Part shown: positions 17,187-27,338 of the stretch, piece by piece
Layout: the number at the start of each line of letters is the position of its first letter
How positions within the stretch are numbered: the first letter of the stretch is position 1
Source of the DNA: Fen-1258 sp027348115
Lineage (GTDB): Bacteria; Bacteroidota; Ignavibacteria; Ignavibacteriales; Melioribacteraceae
Assembly: GCA_027348115.1 (NCBI GenBank)
Contig: DAIEQA010000097.1
Span: 1-64,000, forward strand
DNA length: 64,000 nt
Direction of reading: 5' to 3'
Translations under genes and position numbers: made by a program
Notes under the pieces: model-generated
Seen by the model: only the letters and a program-made list of their open reading frames with translations
What the model was told of the DNA's origin: nothing
The model's database searches: none

Positions 17187-17462
17187 TTAACCGCCGATTG
17201 CAACATTCCAGAGACGAACATTCCACTCAACTATAACACCATTTAAAACATAAGGATCGTTCTTCGCAAAATCTTCCGCAGCTTTTGGCGACTCGCCTTT
17301 GAAAACTAATATCGCACCGTCTGCGGGATCAGCTAACGCACCGGCAAGAATTAACTCGCCTCGCTCAAGTGCTTTTGTAGCGTAAGCAAGATGAAGTTCC
17401 CTGAAGGATTTTCGTTTTTCAATGTAGTTATCGGCAGTTTTATAAAATAAAATGTAGTACAT
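17187..17462 (-). CDS. YciI family protein
   Basis: A 91-residue protein of the YciI dimeric alpha/beta-barrel fold. It starts MYYILFYKTADN and contains the conserved HLAYATKALERGELILAGALADPADGAILVF, with the His and the AxGP-like loop of the family, and DPYVLNGVIVEWNVRLWN near the end. Family members bind small ligands or act like muconolactone isomerases, but most have no known substrate. The ATG at 17462 is chosen since GGAG ends six bases upstream; alternatives at 17468 and 17474 sit on top of that site. It lies 15 bp downstream of a DMT transporter gene and may share its transcript. A secreted YciI relative is at 36360-36755. Confidence 0.88.
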   Translation of the reverse strand: MYYILFYKTADNYIEKRKSFRELHLAYATKALERGELILAGALADPADGAILVFKGESPKAAEDFAKNDPYVLNGVIVEWNVRLWNVAIGG

Positions 17463-17477
17463 ATTCATCTCCAAAAT

Positions 17478-18362
17478 TTATTTTCCGAAAATAATTATTA
17501 TCACCGATCCGGCTATCATAAAGAATGAGCCGATTAATCTTTTCTTAATATTTTTTTCGTTAAAGAACTTATAGCCAAAGAATACACTGAGCAATATTGA
17601 AGTCTGGAAAAGCGCCAGCGCGTAGCTTACCTGCATGCGGTCGAAAATTAAAAATGTTGAATACTGCATCAGTCCGGTTGTGATGAATAAAGATACATAA
17701 TTCAATTTTATTTTGCTTACGACTTTATATTCGTCAGCCAGTTGTTTGCTATAAGCAAAAAAAACAACCAAGCCGGAAATTATAAATCCCATATAACACC
17801 ACATTGCCATTGAGAAAAGCGGAGAGGAATAAGCCATTGCTTTTTTCATGAACACCGCTTCTGTTCCGGAAAGAAGCAAAGCCGCAACGCGAAGTTGAAT
17901 ACCTTTATCCGTTAGAAAATATTTTACTTTATGAGATGTGCTTTTAATACCGGTGTTGTCGGCTATAAAATAACTTCCTACAATTATAAACAGAACACCA
18001 AGCAGCCCAACCATGCCGGGGATTTCTTGGAGAAGAAAAATTCCGCCGATCATTCCAACTATTGGCTTGTAGGAATTTATGGGACCGAGCAATGACAGAT
18101 CTCCGTAGCCAAGAGCTTTTACAAGAAGAGTGTTTCCCCACACTGTGAAAATACCGCAAAGAATCATGTACATAAAAAATTCAAACGGGGGCTTTTCTGA
18201 AATTATTGGCACAACAAGCGGAAGCGCTGCAATGGAAAGCAAACCGTAAGTAATAAAAATTATAAACAGCGGACTCGCGGATTCCGAAACCAATTTTTTT
18301 TGGAAAAGATTGGATAACGGGTTGGAAACAATTCGAACAAGAATCAAAAAAGGAAGAAGCAT
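17478..18362 (-). CDS. DMT superfamily (EamA-type) transporter
   Basis: A 294-residue integral membrane protein with about ten hydrophobic helices arranged as two repeats of five, the EamA pattern. The first repeat ends with MIGGIFLLQEIPGMVGLLGVLFIIVGSYF, which carries the typical E.P....GxxLIxxG motif. The second ends with FFGYKFFNEKNIKKRLIGSFFMIAGSVIIIIFG, the same motif in the second half. Such proteins export or exchange small metabolites at the inner membrane. No substrate can be proposed from the context. Confidence 0.82.
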   Translation of the reverse strand: MLLPFLILVRIVSNPLSNLFQKKLVSESASPLFIIFITYGLLSIAALPLVVPIISEKPPFEFFMYMILCGIFTVWGNTLLVKALGYGDLSLLGPINSYKPIVGMIGGIFLLQEIPGMVGLLGVLFIIVGSYFIADNTGIKSTSHKVKYFLTDKGIQLRVAALLLSGTEAVFMKKAMAYSSPLFSMAMWCYMGFIISGLVVFFAYSKQLADEYKVVSKIKLNYVSLFITTGLMQYSTFLIFDRMQVSYALALFQTSILLSVFFGYKFFNEKNIKKRLIGSFFMIAGSVIIIIFGK

Positions 18363-18420
18363 TTTAACCGATTGATAAATTGAGCTGCAAAATTATGGAA
18401 AATGTTCTATTACTTGGGCC

Positions 18421-18478
18421 TTCTCTGTGTCTCTGTGGTAAATAAAAATAAACCACAGAGGCACAAAGACACGGAGAA
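18421..18478. repeat. Imperfect inverted repeat built from CTCTGTG units
   Basis: The left arm 18421-18439 (TTCTCTGTGTCTCTGTGGT) is complementary to the ends of the right arm 18452-18478, which carries eight extra bases; the 12-base centre is A/T only. It lies in the spacer between the A2M stop codon and the DMT start and could end the long A2M transcript. Sequences of this CTCTGTG/CACAGAG type are, from general experience, frequent between genes of unrelated environmental bacteria. Confidence 0.65.
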
Positions 18479-18503
18479 ATTCTATACAATTTTCTAGTTT
18501 AAA

Positions 18504-21500
18504 TTATTGCGCTACTCTCACAACTCCTCTTCCATTAATTGAATGAATCTCAGGATCGTACATTGCTTCACCGCTGATAACCGGAAGCTGGAACTTGCCT
18601 TTGTTAACCACCCGAAGCATGTAGTAAAAATTCTTTGTTCCAAATTGATCGATACTTGTAAAAAGAATTAACCTATCATCGCGAATGTCCATGTACTGCA
18701 ACTTCATAGGTTGATTATTTTCCCATTGAAGCTGCGAGTTACCTGAAAGACGCGGGTTCTCTATTTCAAAACCGGAAGGAATCAAATCGCTGATTGCAAT
18801 ATTCTTTGCGTAAACATCGGTTGACGAAAGTGAAATCTTGCAAACAATTAATTGCCCTTGATAAAAATTATCCGACGAAATTTCGCCGCGGGTTCTGTAA
18901 TCGTAGTATCTTCTTCTTACCTGCATGTGAGAATCGCCTTCATCCACATTGCCCGTTTTAACGCCGCCGGTGCTTAAGAAATAATAAACTTCCCCGCTAC
19001 CGTAAGCTTTTAATGTTAACGAGGAAATATTGTTATCAAGCTGTAAGCTTAAATCTTTGTTATCAAATGAACCGATCTTTTTACCGTTGGACCATAGATC
19101 AACTTTAACATTTGATGAAGAATTTTTACGTGCCGCTTTGCCTATCCCTACAAAAGTGAAAGCTCTTTCCTGTGTGGTATAGATGCGATCCATATTTTGT
19201 GAAAGGTATTTCGCGATGAACGGAATCTGCTTGTTTGACGGTTCAACGTCATCAAGAACATTTAACATAATTGCATTGGAACGAATATCCGAATCAAACG
19301 ATCCGCCACTTTCCCTTCCCGCCTCTTCCGGTTTGAACTGCTTCGGAACAATTTCATAATAGTCGCTCCACTTGCCCATCAATGCATAAGCCCCGGCAAG
19401 TAAGTATTTGCAGTCCTCCGATACAAGGTATGGTCTCGATTTGTAATAATTCATTGTTGAGATATCACCTTTACCTGCAAGCGCGAGAACGTAAAGCGAA
19501 TAGAGAATTTCCTTGTTGGCAATTTTTGTTACTGTTCTGGAATTACCGCGGTACGTGATGTAATCGAAGGTGCTCTTCTCTCTCGCTTTGGTAGAAATGA
19601 AATTTAAAAGTTTGGAAAGAACATTTTCGGAAATATCGAAACCGGCTTTCTTCGATTCGAGTAGGAAATGAGCGGCGTAAACACTTCCCCACCAATTTGT
19701 TTCCTGCTCGCCCGGCCAGTAAGACATAGCGCCGTTCCACTGCTGCATCGATTCTACTTTTTTAATTCCTTCTTTCACGTAATAAATAGGGTTGTTCGTC
19801 TTGTAGTATTCTGGCGCAACCAACTTTGCGAGATCTTCAAAGTAAAGCTGAGGGAAAAGTTTTGAAACAGTCTGCTCGATGCAGCCGTAAGGATAACCGA
19901 CAAGGTTTTTTAAGACTTTCGCGAATTGCAGCGCAGGGAATTTGCTGATTGTGATTGATGAAGATTTTGTTCCGGCTATAAAATTACCTGCGATGTTCAG
20001 CTTAACTTCACTGCCGGAATAAATTGTGCCGGATGAAGTTTCGTTTATATATGGCGATACCGGACGCACGCTGATGTTTGTTTCATCCTTTACTTTAGCC
20101 AGCCCGGAAGTTTCAATGATTATTTTTCCGCTGCCGGTTTTATTATTTGCCGCAACCGCAAAGTTAACTTGCCTGGAAGAATTCGGCGGAACGTCCACGT
20201 TTTGGCTTTTTGAAGAAGCCACATGCATTGGTCCTTCTGTTCTCACGCTTACCTTAACATTTCCGTTTTTGTTTGTTGTGTTGATAACCGTAACCGGCAT
20301 AACAAGTGAATCGTTTGGCGCGAGGAATCTCGGTATCTGCGGCTCAATGATCAAATCATCCGCAACTTTCATTTTCGCATCGGAAGAACCGAAGCGCGGA
20401 CCGGTATATGCAACAGCCATCAATCTTATCTCGCCGTTGAACTGAGGAATAGAGATGGGCACCTTCACAATTCCATTGCCGTCGGTTTTTCTAATTCCGC
20501 TCCATAGAGCAACTAGGTTATAACGTTTTGAAGTTATCGGGTTGGTTCTCTTCTGCAATTGTCTCGCGAGTTCGTCGCCGCCGGTTGATGATTTGATAGA
20601 CAAAATTTCCGGCAGAAGAAGTTTGTATAAATCATAACTATCAACTTCAAGGGCGCGCTTAGCATACATAAATCCGTACGGATCGGGAGTCATGTAATTT
20701 TTTATTTGCAGAATCCCTTCATCTACGGCCGCAAGAGTAACATAAACATTTTTCTCCGGAATAGTTTTAATTGTTATTTCCTGCTTCGTGTTCGGTTTTA
20801 TTTTTTGAGGGGCGGAAATGCTTACCGGAAGTTTATAATCTTTTCGTTCAACCTTGATAGACAAAAATCCGTGACCAACTAAGAACGGCGCGGAGTTATC
20901 CGTGCTGTGTTTTTTGAAAAGCGTCGCGGTTACGTAAATATTCGGGATGTAATTATTCTTCAGCTCTATTTCGAGCTGAGTCGATTTTTCTTTTACATCG
21001 ATGTACTTGTATTCATAAATGCCGCTTCGTTCAAACGTAACAAGCATTTTGCCGGAGAACGGCGCGGTGAGAAGAATCTTTGCTTTCTCGCCAGGTGCAT
21101 AAGTCTGTTTTTCGGAAACAATTTCGATTCGTCCTTCTTTATCAACCTCGAAAGACGACGCGGTTGTTGAAGCCCAGCCGTAAGCGTAGAATTGATAATA
21201 TTGATAATAGTCGCTTCCCTTTCGCGAAATTCTTATTTCGTATTCTCCGCTGCGGCTAACAATAACCGGCAAAGATTTTTCTCCGCCGGAAAGACTAAAA
21301 TCCTTTTCCCATTCTTGAACGTCTTTCTTTTCCGAGGCGTAATAATATCTGCCGGAATTATCTTTCTTCAAAACTGTCTGCCATTCAAAGCGAACAAGCT
21401 TAACAGTCGTGTTCAATTCCTTAGCGGGATGATCTTCTTTATCAACCGCTACAAAATTAAAATTGCTTCTTTCGTTCGTACCAAAATAATATCCTGGTGA

Positions 21501-23903
21501 TTTAATGCCGATAAAATATTTTTCGGGATAAACATCAACGCTTGCCGCCCTGTTAACTGTTCGTCCTGTCGGATCGAACACGCTGACAAACGCAAACATT
21601 GTTGCTATGCCGGAAGATTTTAAATCTGCCGGAATGATGTGAGTTATCTCGCCGGTGCCTTGTTCGCTAAGCGTTCCTGTATCGAACGCGTTTTGAACAT
21701 TTGAATTGGTAAGCGTTGAGTTTCCAAAATTATATGACGGATATTTCTTGCTGTAAAATTGTCTGTGCCGGAATTGTATATCGGATTCGTAACGCAGACC
21801 GGAAGCTTTGGCGCCGAATAAATATTCTGCATCAATTCCGATCTTGACAGTCTCGCCGGGTTTTGCGGAAGATTTGTCGGTCTTCAAGTTCAAACGGATT
21901 TTATCCGGCACAAAATCTTCCACGCTGAAATTATAACTGCCTATTAAACTGCCCGCGCCGGTATAAACCTCAGCTCTGTATTGGCCGGTCTGCGCGTAGT
22001 TGGGAACTTCGAATGTTGTTTCGAAAGAACCTTCCTCGTTAAGATTTTTCTTAAGCTCATCAAAAGGTTTTCCGGAAGGCGCAACAATTTTTATTTGAAC
22101 CGGAACATCTTTAACGGGTTTTGTAAAATCATCGCGTACAATTCCGGTAATGTTTACGCGCTCGCCGGGACGATAAATATTTCTATCGCCGTATAAAAAT
22201 GTTCTATAACCTTCTTGAGATGATCTTTCACCGCCGACATCGAAGCGCGAAGTCTCAACATCGGTTTCAAGCAAATCGATGTAGTTGAAATCATTGTCTG
22301 TCTCTGCGGTAATTACACGCGGCGTAAATCCTTTGAGATTCTCTTTTATATTGCTGAAACGAATTATTCCGTCGCCATCGGTTTTACCGGTTAACAAAGT
22401 TTGATTGTTGGATGAAATTAAATTTATCTCAACACCTTTCACCGGTTCGGTTGTAGCGATTGAGTTTACAAACGCAATCATTTCGTTATCGGCTTTCTTT
22501 GCAATAATACCAAGGTCGGAAAGCGATAGCATCTTTGCGGCGGAAACCCATCTATCCGAAGTTGAACGTGCTTGAACGATGAAAATTCCTTTCAACTTCT
22601 GCTCGTAAATTTTATCGAGATTGACGTTAAACTTTTGCAGCCAGTTTTGTCCGCCGCCGAGATTCACATTATCTTTATAAAGAGTGCGCCCGTAATGGTC
22701 AATGTCCCCTTCGTAGAAATAAAAATTGTTATACTCGTCGTCTCCGTATTGATACATGTAGCTGTATTGGTTTACAAAGAAAAGTACGTTGTTTTTGAAA
22801 ACTTGTGAGACTTCTATTTCTGCACCCTGAACGTTAACTGCATTAAGTTGTAGATTGCGCTGGCCGCCGAGCATAAGATATTTTCCTTTGCGGTCGGCAA
22901 AACTGATTGAAGGATTCAAGTTTACGAAAGAAACATCCTGCTCAAACTCGTTTTCAAGATCGCCGCCGTACAAGCCCGGCAATCCTTTTGCTATTTTAAG
23001 ATTTACAATAGATGATCCTCCGAACTCGCCCTCAATGCGAAAAGAATTTTCGTTAACATAAAATTTTAAATTCTTAGACGGGGAAACCATTACATAATTT
23101 TTGATTTGCTTCTCATCTACTGTTTGAGTCGTGTGAACTTCAATCCAGCCGATTTGTCCGTCAAATCCCGAAGCCACATCGGTTATAACCAGTTTTGTTA
23201 TTGGCGGTAGAACGTATTCAAATTCCCGCGTATCTTCGAGCGGTTTTTTGCCTACAGTTGAAAGCAATCCGCTCCTAACGGTTAATTTATATTTTTGATC
23301 TTTATCGGTTTGGGTAACATCTCCAATATTGATAGCAATTACATTCGCGGCGTTATCGGAAACAATTTGAAAGTTTGTAACCGGAGCGCCGTCATGCTCT
23401 ATGGATAGGTAATCTTTCAACATACCGGGATTAACCAGATAGTTGAAATGCAAATTAGCTTTTACACTAACCTTAAATTTTTCATTAGGCACGTGCGACC
23501 AAAAGAATTCGGCTTTACTCGCATCGAAATCCGGAGTTTGGAATTCGTATTTGTCAAAATCGTACGAAAGTTTTGAATTGAACATTACGCGGTTTGTTAT
23601 TCGGGCTTTGTATGATTGAATCGGTTGCAATGGCTGATCCGGCGAAAAGATCATTGTGTTGCCGGAAACCCATTTGAACTTGCCCGGAATCTTCGGCTCG
23701 AATTCGATGAACTCATCGCTTAGCCATTGGTTTTGTTTGTCAATTGGCGCTAGGTTTTCCGAAAACTCAACCGTGAAAGTTGTGAGCTGTCCGACCTTGC
23801 CCGTTGGAGTGAAATTGACGACACGCACATCGCTGCTGGTTCCGCATCCGGCAATTAAGATGGAAATTAAAATGAATGATAGAAATAATTTTGCCGATCT
23901 CAT
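18504..23903 (-). CDS. Alpha-2-macroglobulin family lipoprotein with thioester motif
   Basis: A 1799-residue bacterial alpha-2-macroglobulin. A signal peptide with lipobox (FILISILIAGC) anchors it to a membrane facing the periplasm. After N-terminal Ig-like MG domains, the MG2/bait-adjacent region (RTFLYGDRNIYRPGERVNITGIVRDDF) and A2M domain (ALWSGIRKTDGNGIVKVPISIPQFNGEIRL) are recognisable. The thioester site is YPYGCIEQT with Cys at about 1341; CxEQ is intact, so covalent trapping of attacking proteases is plausible. A terpenoid-cyclase-like domain and a receptor-binding-like end follow. Large size and lipobox match the YfhM type. ATG 23903 is preferred, since upstream residues to 23942 would precede the signal peptide. 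Functional partner: PbpC (11401-13731). Confidence 0.92.
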   Translation of the reverse strand: MRSAKLFLSFILISILIAGCGTSSDVRVVNFTPTGKVGQLTTFTVEFSENLAPIDKQNQWLSDEFIEFEPKIPGKFKWVSGNTMIFSPDQPLQPIQSYKARITNRVMFNSKLSYDFDKYEFQTPDFDASKAEFFWSHVPNEKFKVSVKANLHFNYLVNPGMLKDYLSIEHDGAPVTNFQIVSDNAANVIAINIGDVTQTDKDQKYKLTVRSGLLSTVGKKPLEDTREFEYVLPPITKLVITDVASGFDGQIGWIEVHTTQTVDEKQIKNYVMVSPSKNLKFYVNENSFRIEGEFGGSSIVNLKIAKGLPGLYGGDLENEFEQDVSFVNLNPSISFADRKGKYLMLGGQRNLQLNAVNVQGAEIEVSQVFKNNVLFFVNQYSYMYQYGDDEYNNFYFYEGDIDHYGRTLYKDNVNLGGGQNWLQKFNVNLDKIYEQKLKGIFIVQARSTSDRWVSAAKMLSLSDLGIIAKKADNEMIAFVNSIATTEPVKGVEINLISSNNQTLLTGKTDGDGIIRFSNIKENLKGFTPRVITAETDNDFNYIDLLETDVETSRFDVGGERSSQEGYRTFLYGDRNIYRPGERVNITGIVRDDFTKPVKDVPVQIKIVAPSGKPFDELKKNLNEEGSFETTFEVPNYAQTGQYRAEVYTGAGSLIGSYNFSVEDFVPDKIRLNLKTDKSSAKPGETVKIGIDAEYLFGAKASGLRYESDIQFRHRQFYSKKYPSYNFGNSTLTNSNVQNAFDTGTLSEQGTGEITHIIPADLKSSGIATMFAFVSVFDPTGRTVNRAASVDVYPEKYFIGIKSPGYYFGTNERSNFNFVAVDKEDHPAKELNTTVKLVRFEWQTVLKKDNSGRYYYASEKKDVQEWEKDFSLSGGEKSLPVIVSRSGEYEIRISRKGSDYYQYYQFYAYGWASTTASSFEVDKEGRIEIVSEKQTYAPGEKAKILLTAPFSGKMLVTFERSGIYEYKYIDVKEKSTQLEIELKNNYIPNIYVTATLFKKHSTDNSAPFLVGHGFLSIKVERKDYKLPVSISAPQKIKPNTKQEITIKTIPEKNVYVTLAAVDEGILQIKNYMTPDPYGFMYAKRALEVDSYDLYKLLLPEILSIKSSTGGDELARQLQKRTNPITSKRYNLVALWSGIRKTDGNGIVKVPISIPQFNGEIRLMAVAYTGPRFGSSDAKMKVADDLIIEPQIPRFLAPNDSLVMPVTVINTTNKNGNVKVSVRTEGPMHVASSKSQNVDVPPNSSRQVNFAVAANNKTGSGKIIIETSGLAKVKDETNISVRPVSPYINETSSGTIYSGSEVKLNIAGNFIAGTKSSSITISKFPALQFAKVLKNLVGYPYGCIEQTVSKLFPQLYFEDLAKLVAPEYYKTNNPIYYVKEGIKKVESMQQWNGAMSYWPGEQETNWWGSVYAAHFLLESKKAGFDISENVLSKLLNFISTKAREKSTFDYITYRGNSRTVTKIANKEILYSLYVLALAGKGDISTMNYYKSRPYLVSEDCKYLLAGAYALMGKWSDYYEIVPKQFKPEEAGRESGGSFDSDIRSNAIMLNVLDDVEPSNKQIPFIAKYLSQNMDRIYTTQERAFTFVGIGKAARKNSSSNVKVDLWSNGKKIGSFDNKDLSLQLDNNISSLTLKAYGSGEVYYFLSTGGVKTGNVDEGDSHMQVRRRYYDYRTRGEISSDNFYQGQLIVCKISLSSTDVYAKNIAISDLIPSGFEIENPRLSGNSQLQWENNQPMKLQYMDIRDDRLILFTSIDQFGTKNFYYMLRVVNKGKFQLPVISGEAMYDPEIHSINGRGVVRVAQ

Positions 23904-24070
23904 ATGAGTCCCGTGAGATGTTTGGAAAATATATTTTATCAAACGATATTTCTAACCCGGTTTGACTTTTCTAAAATCAAGATAACGATTTTATTTATAG
24001 AAGTGAATCGCTGTTTTAACAAAGCCTGGTTGAAATAAATTTTCAACGGTATAAATCTTATCCGGTAACC

Positions 24071-24496
24071 TTATTTAGTTGGTTGATTTTCTTCGGTTTG
24101 GACTTTCGGCTCCTCGGTTTGAGCCGGTTTTTCTTCCTTGGTTTTGAAAAATGCGATGATGAATAAACAACCAAGCAGCAAATCGATAATTCCGGAGCTA
24201 AGCATCATCGCGGCAAGTCTTCCCTGCTTGAATAAGATTATAACAGCTATCCCGTAAACAAATTTTTCTGCGATGGCAAAAAGCATAATTGGCTTGTAGC
24301 GTATCGGGTTAACCGAGAGGAAGAAAAATAATATCTGCCAAACGAGGGCGGTTCCGATAAAACCGTAATAATATTCCGGGTGAGTTATAGCTGGAGGAAA
24401 GGTAATTCCAATTTGATATTCGGAGAAGTACATTGGCGTTAATATAATTATGCCGTAAATACCGGCGATCACAAAAACCCATCTAGCGAATTTCAT
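24071..24496 (-). CDS. Four-helix membrane protein of unknown function
   Basis: A 141-residue protein with about four transmembrane helices (roughly 6-24, 45-62, 70-88, 93-115) and a cytoplasmic-looking acidic tail rich in Glu, Pro, Thr and Lys (EEKPAQTEEPKVQTEENQPTK split over the last 22 residues). I do not recognise the family. The gene is 13 bp downstream of clpB on the same strand, so it may be carried on the same, possibly heat-inducible, transcript. The tail resembles those of small helper membrane proteins but gives no function. Confidence 0.65.
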   Translation of the reverse strand: MKFARWVFVIAGIYGIIILTPMYFSEYQIGITFPPAITHPEYYYGFIGTALVWQILFFFLSVNPIRYKPIMLFAIAEKFVYGIAVIILFKQGRLAAMMLSSGIIDLLLGCLFIIAFFKTKEEKPAQTEEPKVQTEENQPTK

Positions 24497-24509
24497 TTCT
24501 GTTTCCCCT

Positions 24510-27128
24510 TTATCTTTTGATAAATTTTAATATACCGGCTCCCGGGTAGCTTACAACAATTGTATCTCCTGATTCGTATTTACTCATTAATAATTCGGCG
24601 GAAAGCGGATTGATAAGATATCGCTGAACGGTTCTTTTTAGAGGACGTGCACCGTATGTTATATCGTAGCCGTGCTGAAGAAGAAAGTCTTTCACATCTT
24701 CTTCAACCTCAAGCGTAATATTTTTCTCTGCAAGCATCTGCCCCACTTTTTGAAGTTGTATCTCGATGATTTGTTTCAGTTCGTTCATGAGCAAGGGTTT
24801 GAAGAAAACTATTTCATCTATGCGGTTAAGAAATTCGGGTCGTATAGTCTGTCTTAACAATTCGCTCAAAGATACACGAAGTTCTCCCATCACATTTTCG
24901 AAATTATCCTCATTGATCTGAGTTAGTTTTTCCTGGATCAAATGTGAACCGAGATTTGAAGTCATAATTATTATTGTGTTTTTGAAGTCAACAGTTCTCC
25001 CCTGGTTATCCGTAAGTCTTCCGTCGTCTAGAACCTGAAGTAAAATATTAAACACATCCGGATGAGCCTTTTCGATTTCATCAAGCAGCACTACCGAATA
25101 CGGCCTTCTGCGTACGGCTTCGGTTAGTTGTCCACCTTCGTCATAACCTACATATCCGGGAGGAGCTCCAATCAGACGCGAGACAGAAAATTTTTCCATG
25201 TATTCACTCATGTCTATTCGGATCATAGCGTGTTCATCGTCGAACAGAAAATCGGCTAGCGCCCGCGCTAGTTCCGTCTTCCCTACTCCTGTAGTTCCGA
25301 TAAAAATGAATGAACCGATGGGTCGGTGAGCGTCTTGTAACCCCGCTCTCGATCTTCGTATTGCGTTTGCAACCGCAGCAACCGCATCATCCTGACCAAT
25401 TACTCTTTTGTGAAGTTCTTCTTCAAGTCTTAAAAGTTTATGTCTTTCGCTTTCAAGCATTCTGCTTACCGGTATGCCGGTCCACTTTGCAACAACCTCG
25501 GCAATGTCTTCTGCGTCAACTTCTTCTTTGAGCATCTTGTTATTTTTCTGGATGGAGGCGAGCTCTTCGCTTTCCTTTTTCATTTTCCGCTCAAGCTCGT
25601 TAATAAGACCGTAACGCAATTCGGCAACCTTTCCTAAATTTCCTTCGCGCTCAAATTTTTCGGCCTGCGTTTTTGCATTCTCTATTTCACTTTTCATAAA
25701 ACGGATTTTCTGAATTCGTTCCTTTTCCAGCTGCCAGTGGCTTTTCAATCTATTACGTTCTTCTTTGAGTTCGCTCAATTCCTTATTGAGTTCATCCAAC
25801 CGGGTCGCGGATTCCGAATCTTTCTCGCGCTTCAGAGCTTCTCTTTCTATCTCAAGCTGTTTAACTTTTCGTTCAACATTATCAAGCTCTTCCGGCATCG
25901 AATCGATTTCTATACGTAATTTTGAGGCGGCTTCGTCTATAAGATCAATTGCTTTATCTGGAAGGAATCTATCGGAGATATATCTGTTGGAAAGTTGTAC
26001 TGCAGCAACAATAGCACCGTCTGTAATTCTAACTCCGTGATGAACTTCGTATCGTTCTTTGAGACCGCGCAGAATTGAAATCGAATCTTCTTCATTTGGT
26101 TCTTGAACAAGAACAGGTTGAAATCTTCTTTCAAGCGCAGCATCTTTTTCGATATACTTTCTAAACTCGTCAAGAGTTGTAGCGCCGATGGCGTGAAGCT
26201 CTCCTCTTGCCAAAGCCGGTTTTAAAATATTTGCAGCATCCATCGATCCGTCGGTTTTACCAGCACCAACAAGTAAGTGAAGTTCGTCAATAAATAAAAT
26301 TATTTCTCCTTCGGATTCCTGAACTTCTTTCACAACCGCTTTCAGCCGTTCTTCAAACTGTCCTCTAAATTGGGTGCCGGCAACCAGCGCACCCATATCA
26401 AGCGCGACAATTCTTTTGGACTTCAAAGTCTCCGGCACATCCCCGGAAACAATTCTATGTGCAATGCCTTCTGCAATAGCTGTTTTACCAACGCCCGGTT
26501 CGCCAATCAACACAGGATTATTTTTAGTTCTGCGTGAAAGAACCTGAAGCACTCTTCTGATTTCTTCGTCTCTACCAATTACCGGATCCAGTTTGTTCGA
26601 GCGCGCCAGATCATTTAAATCTCTTCCGTACTTTTGAAGCGCCTCGTAAGTGTCTTCCGGATTTTGCGAAGTGACTCTTTGATTTCCGCGGATATCTTTT
26701 AAAGCTGATAGAATAATATTTTTATTTATGCCGTTATCATTTAAAAGTTTTCCTGTAGCTCCTTTATCATCGCTAAAAGCTAATAGAATATGTTCGGTAG
26801 AAACATATTCGTCTTTTAATGCTTTGGCTTCTTCAACTGCTTGATCGAAAATTTTAGCACTGTTAAGAGAAAGCTGTTGATTGCCAATTCCCGATCCGGT
26901 TACTTTTGGTAATTTTTCAAGCAACTCTCCTATTTTAATTTTCATTTGATTTAAATTGCCGCCGGACTTCTGAATGATCGATACAACAACATTGGATTGG
27001 TCTTGAAGCATTGCTGCAAGAATGTGTTCCGGTTCAACGATCTGATTGTTATAATTTTGTGCTATCTCAATTGCATCTTGAACAGTCTCTTGGGCCTTTA
27101 CTGTGAACTTGTTAAAATTGAATGCCAT
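24510..27128 (-). CDS. clpB: ATP-dependent chaperone ClpB (Hsp104 family disaggregase)
   Basis: An 872-residue hexameric AAA+ disaggregase that works with DnaK to rescue aggregated proteins. Domains in order: Clp N-domain repeats (about 1-145), AAA-1 with Walker A GEPGVGKT and Walker B ILFIDELH, a coiled-coil middle domain (about 400-530, rich in Glu/Lys/Leu heptads) and AAA-2 with GTTGVGKT, Walker B VVLLDEIEKAHPDV and the sensor MTSNLGS. Full length. The upstream 210 bp spacer, shared with the divergent mnmE gene, contains no CIRCE element that I can see; it does have a 10-bp palindrome ACGAATTCGT at 27224-27233. Confidence 0.97.
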   Translation of the reverse strand: MAFNFNKFTVKAQETVQDAIEIAQNYNNQIVEPEHILAAMLQDQSNVVVSIIQKSGGNLNQMKIKIGELLEKLPKVTGSGIGNQQLSLNSAKIFDQAVEEAKALKDEYVSTEHILLAFSDDKGATGKLLNDNGINKNIILSALKDIRGNQRVTSQNPEDTYEALQKYGRDLNDLARSNKLDPVIGRDEEIRRVLQVLSRRTKNNPVLIGEPGVGKTAIAEGIAHRIVSGDVPETLKSKRIVALDMGALVAGTQFRGQFEERLKAVVKEVQESEGEIILFIDELHLLVGAGKTDGSMDAANILKPALARGELHAIGATTLDEFRKYIEKDAALERRFQPVLVQEPNEEDSISILRGLKERYEVHHGVRITDGAIVAAVQLSNRYISDRFLPDKAIDLIDEAASKLRIEIDSMPEELDNVERKVKQLEIEREALKREKDSESATRLDELNKELSELKEERNRLKSHWQLEKERIQKIRFMKSEIENAKTQAEKFEREGNLGKVAELRYGLINELERKMKKESEELASIQKNNKMLKEEVDAEDIAEVVAKWTGIPVSRMLESERHKLLRLEEELHKRVIGQDDAVAAVANAIRRSRAGLQDAHRPIGSFIFIGTTGVGKTELARALADFLFDDEHAMIRIDMSEYMEKFSVSRLIGAPPGYVGYDEGGQLTEAVRRRPYSVVLLDEIEKAHPDVFNILLQVLDDGRLTDNQGRTVDFKNTIIIMTSNLGSHLIQEKLTQINEDNFENVMGELRVSLSELLRQTIRPEFLNRIDEIVFFKPLLMNELKQIIEIQLQKVGQMLAEKNITLEVEEDVKDFLLQHGYDITYGARPLKRTVQRYLINPLSAELLMSKYESGDTIVVSYPGAGILKFIKR

Positions 27129-27338
27129 AGTCTTAACTCGATTTTTAATAGTACAAATTTATCGTTCATACAAAAAAAATTCTTTAAAAGTTTCATTCTC
27201 GATATAATACTAATTAGAATATAACGAATTCGTAATAAAAATAATTAGGATGATTTTTTTTATTCGTAATGCCGTGGTTCTGTTGTTTGTTACTCCAATT
27301 CATTTGTTTTAATTTTACAACCTTTTTAGAAAACAATT

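Noticed and set aside
27129..27338. CIRCE or heat-shock element upstream of clpB
   Set aside because: No TTAGCACTC-N9-GAGTGCTAA was present; the only dyad, ACGAATTCGT, is too short to assign.
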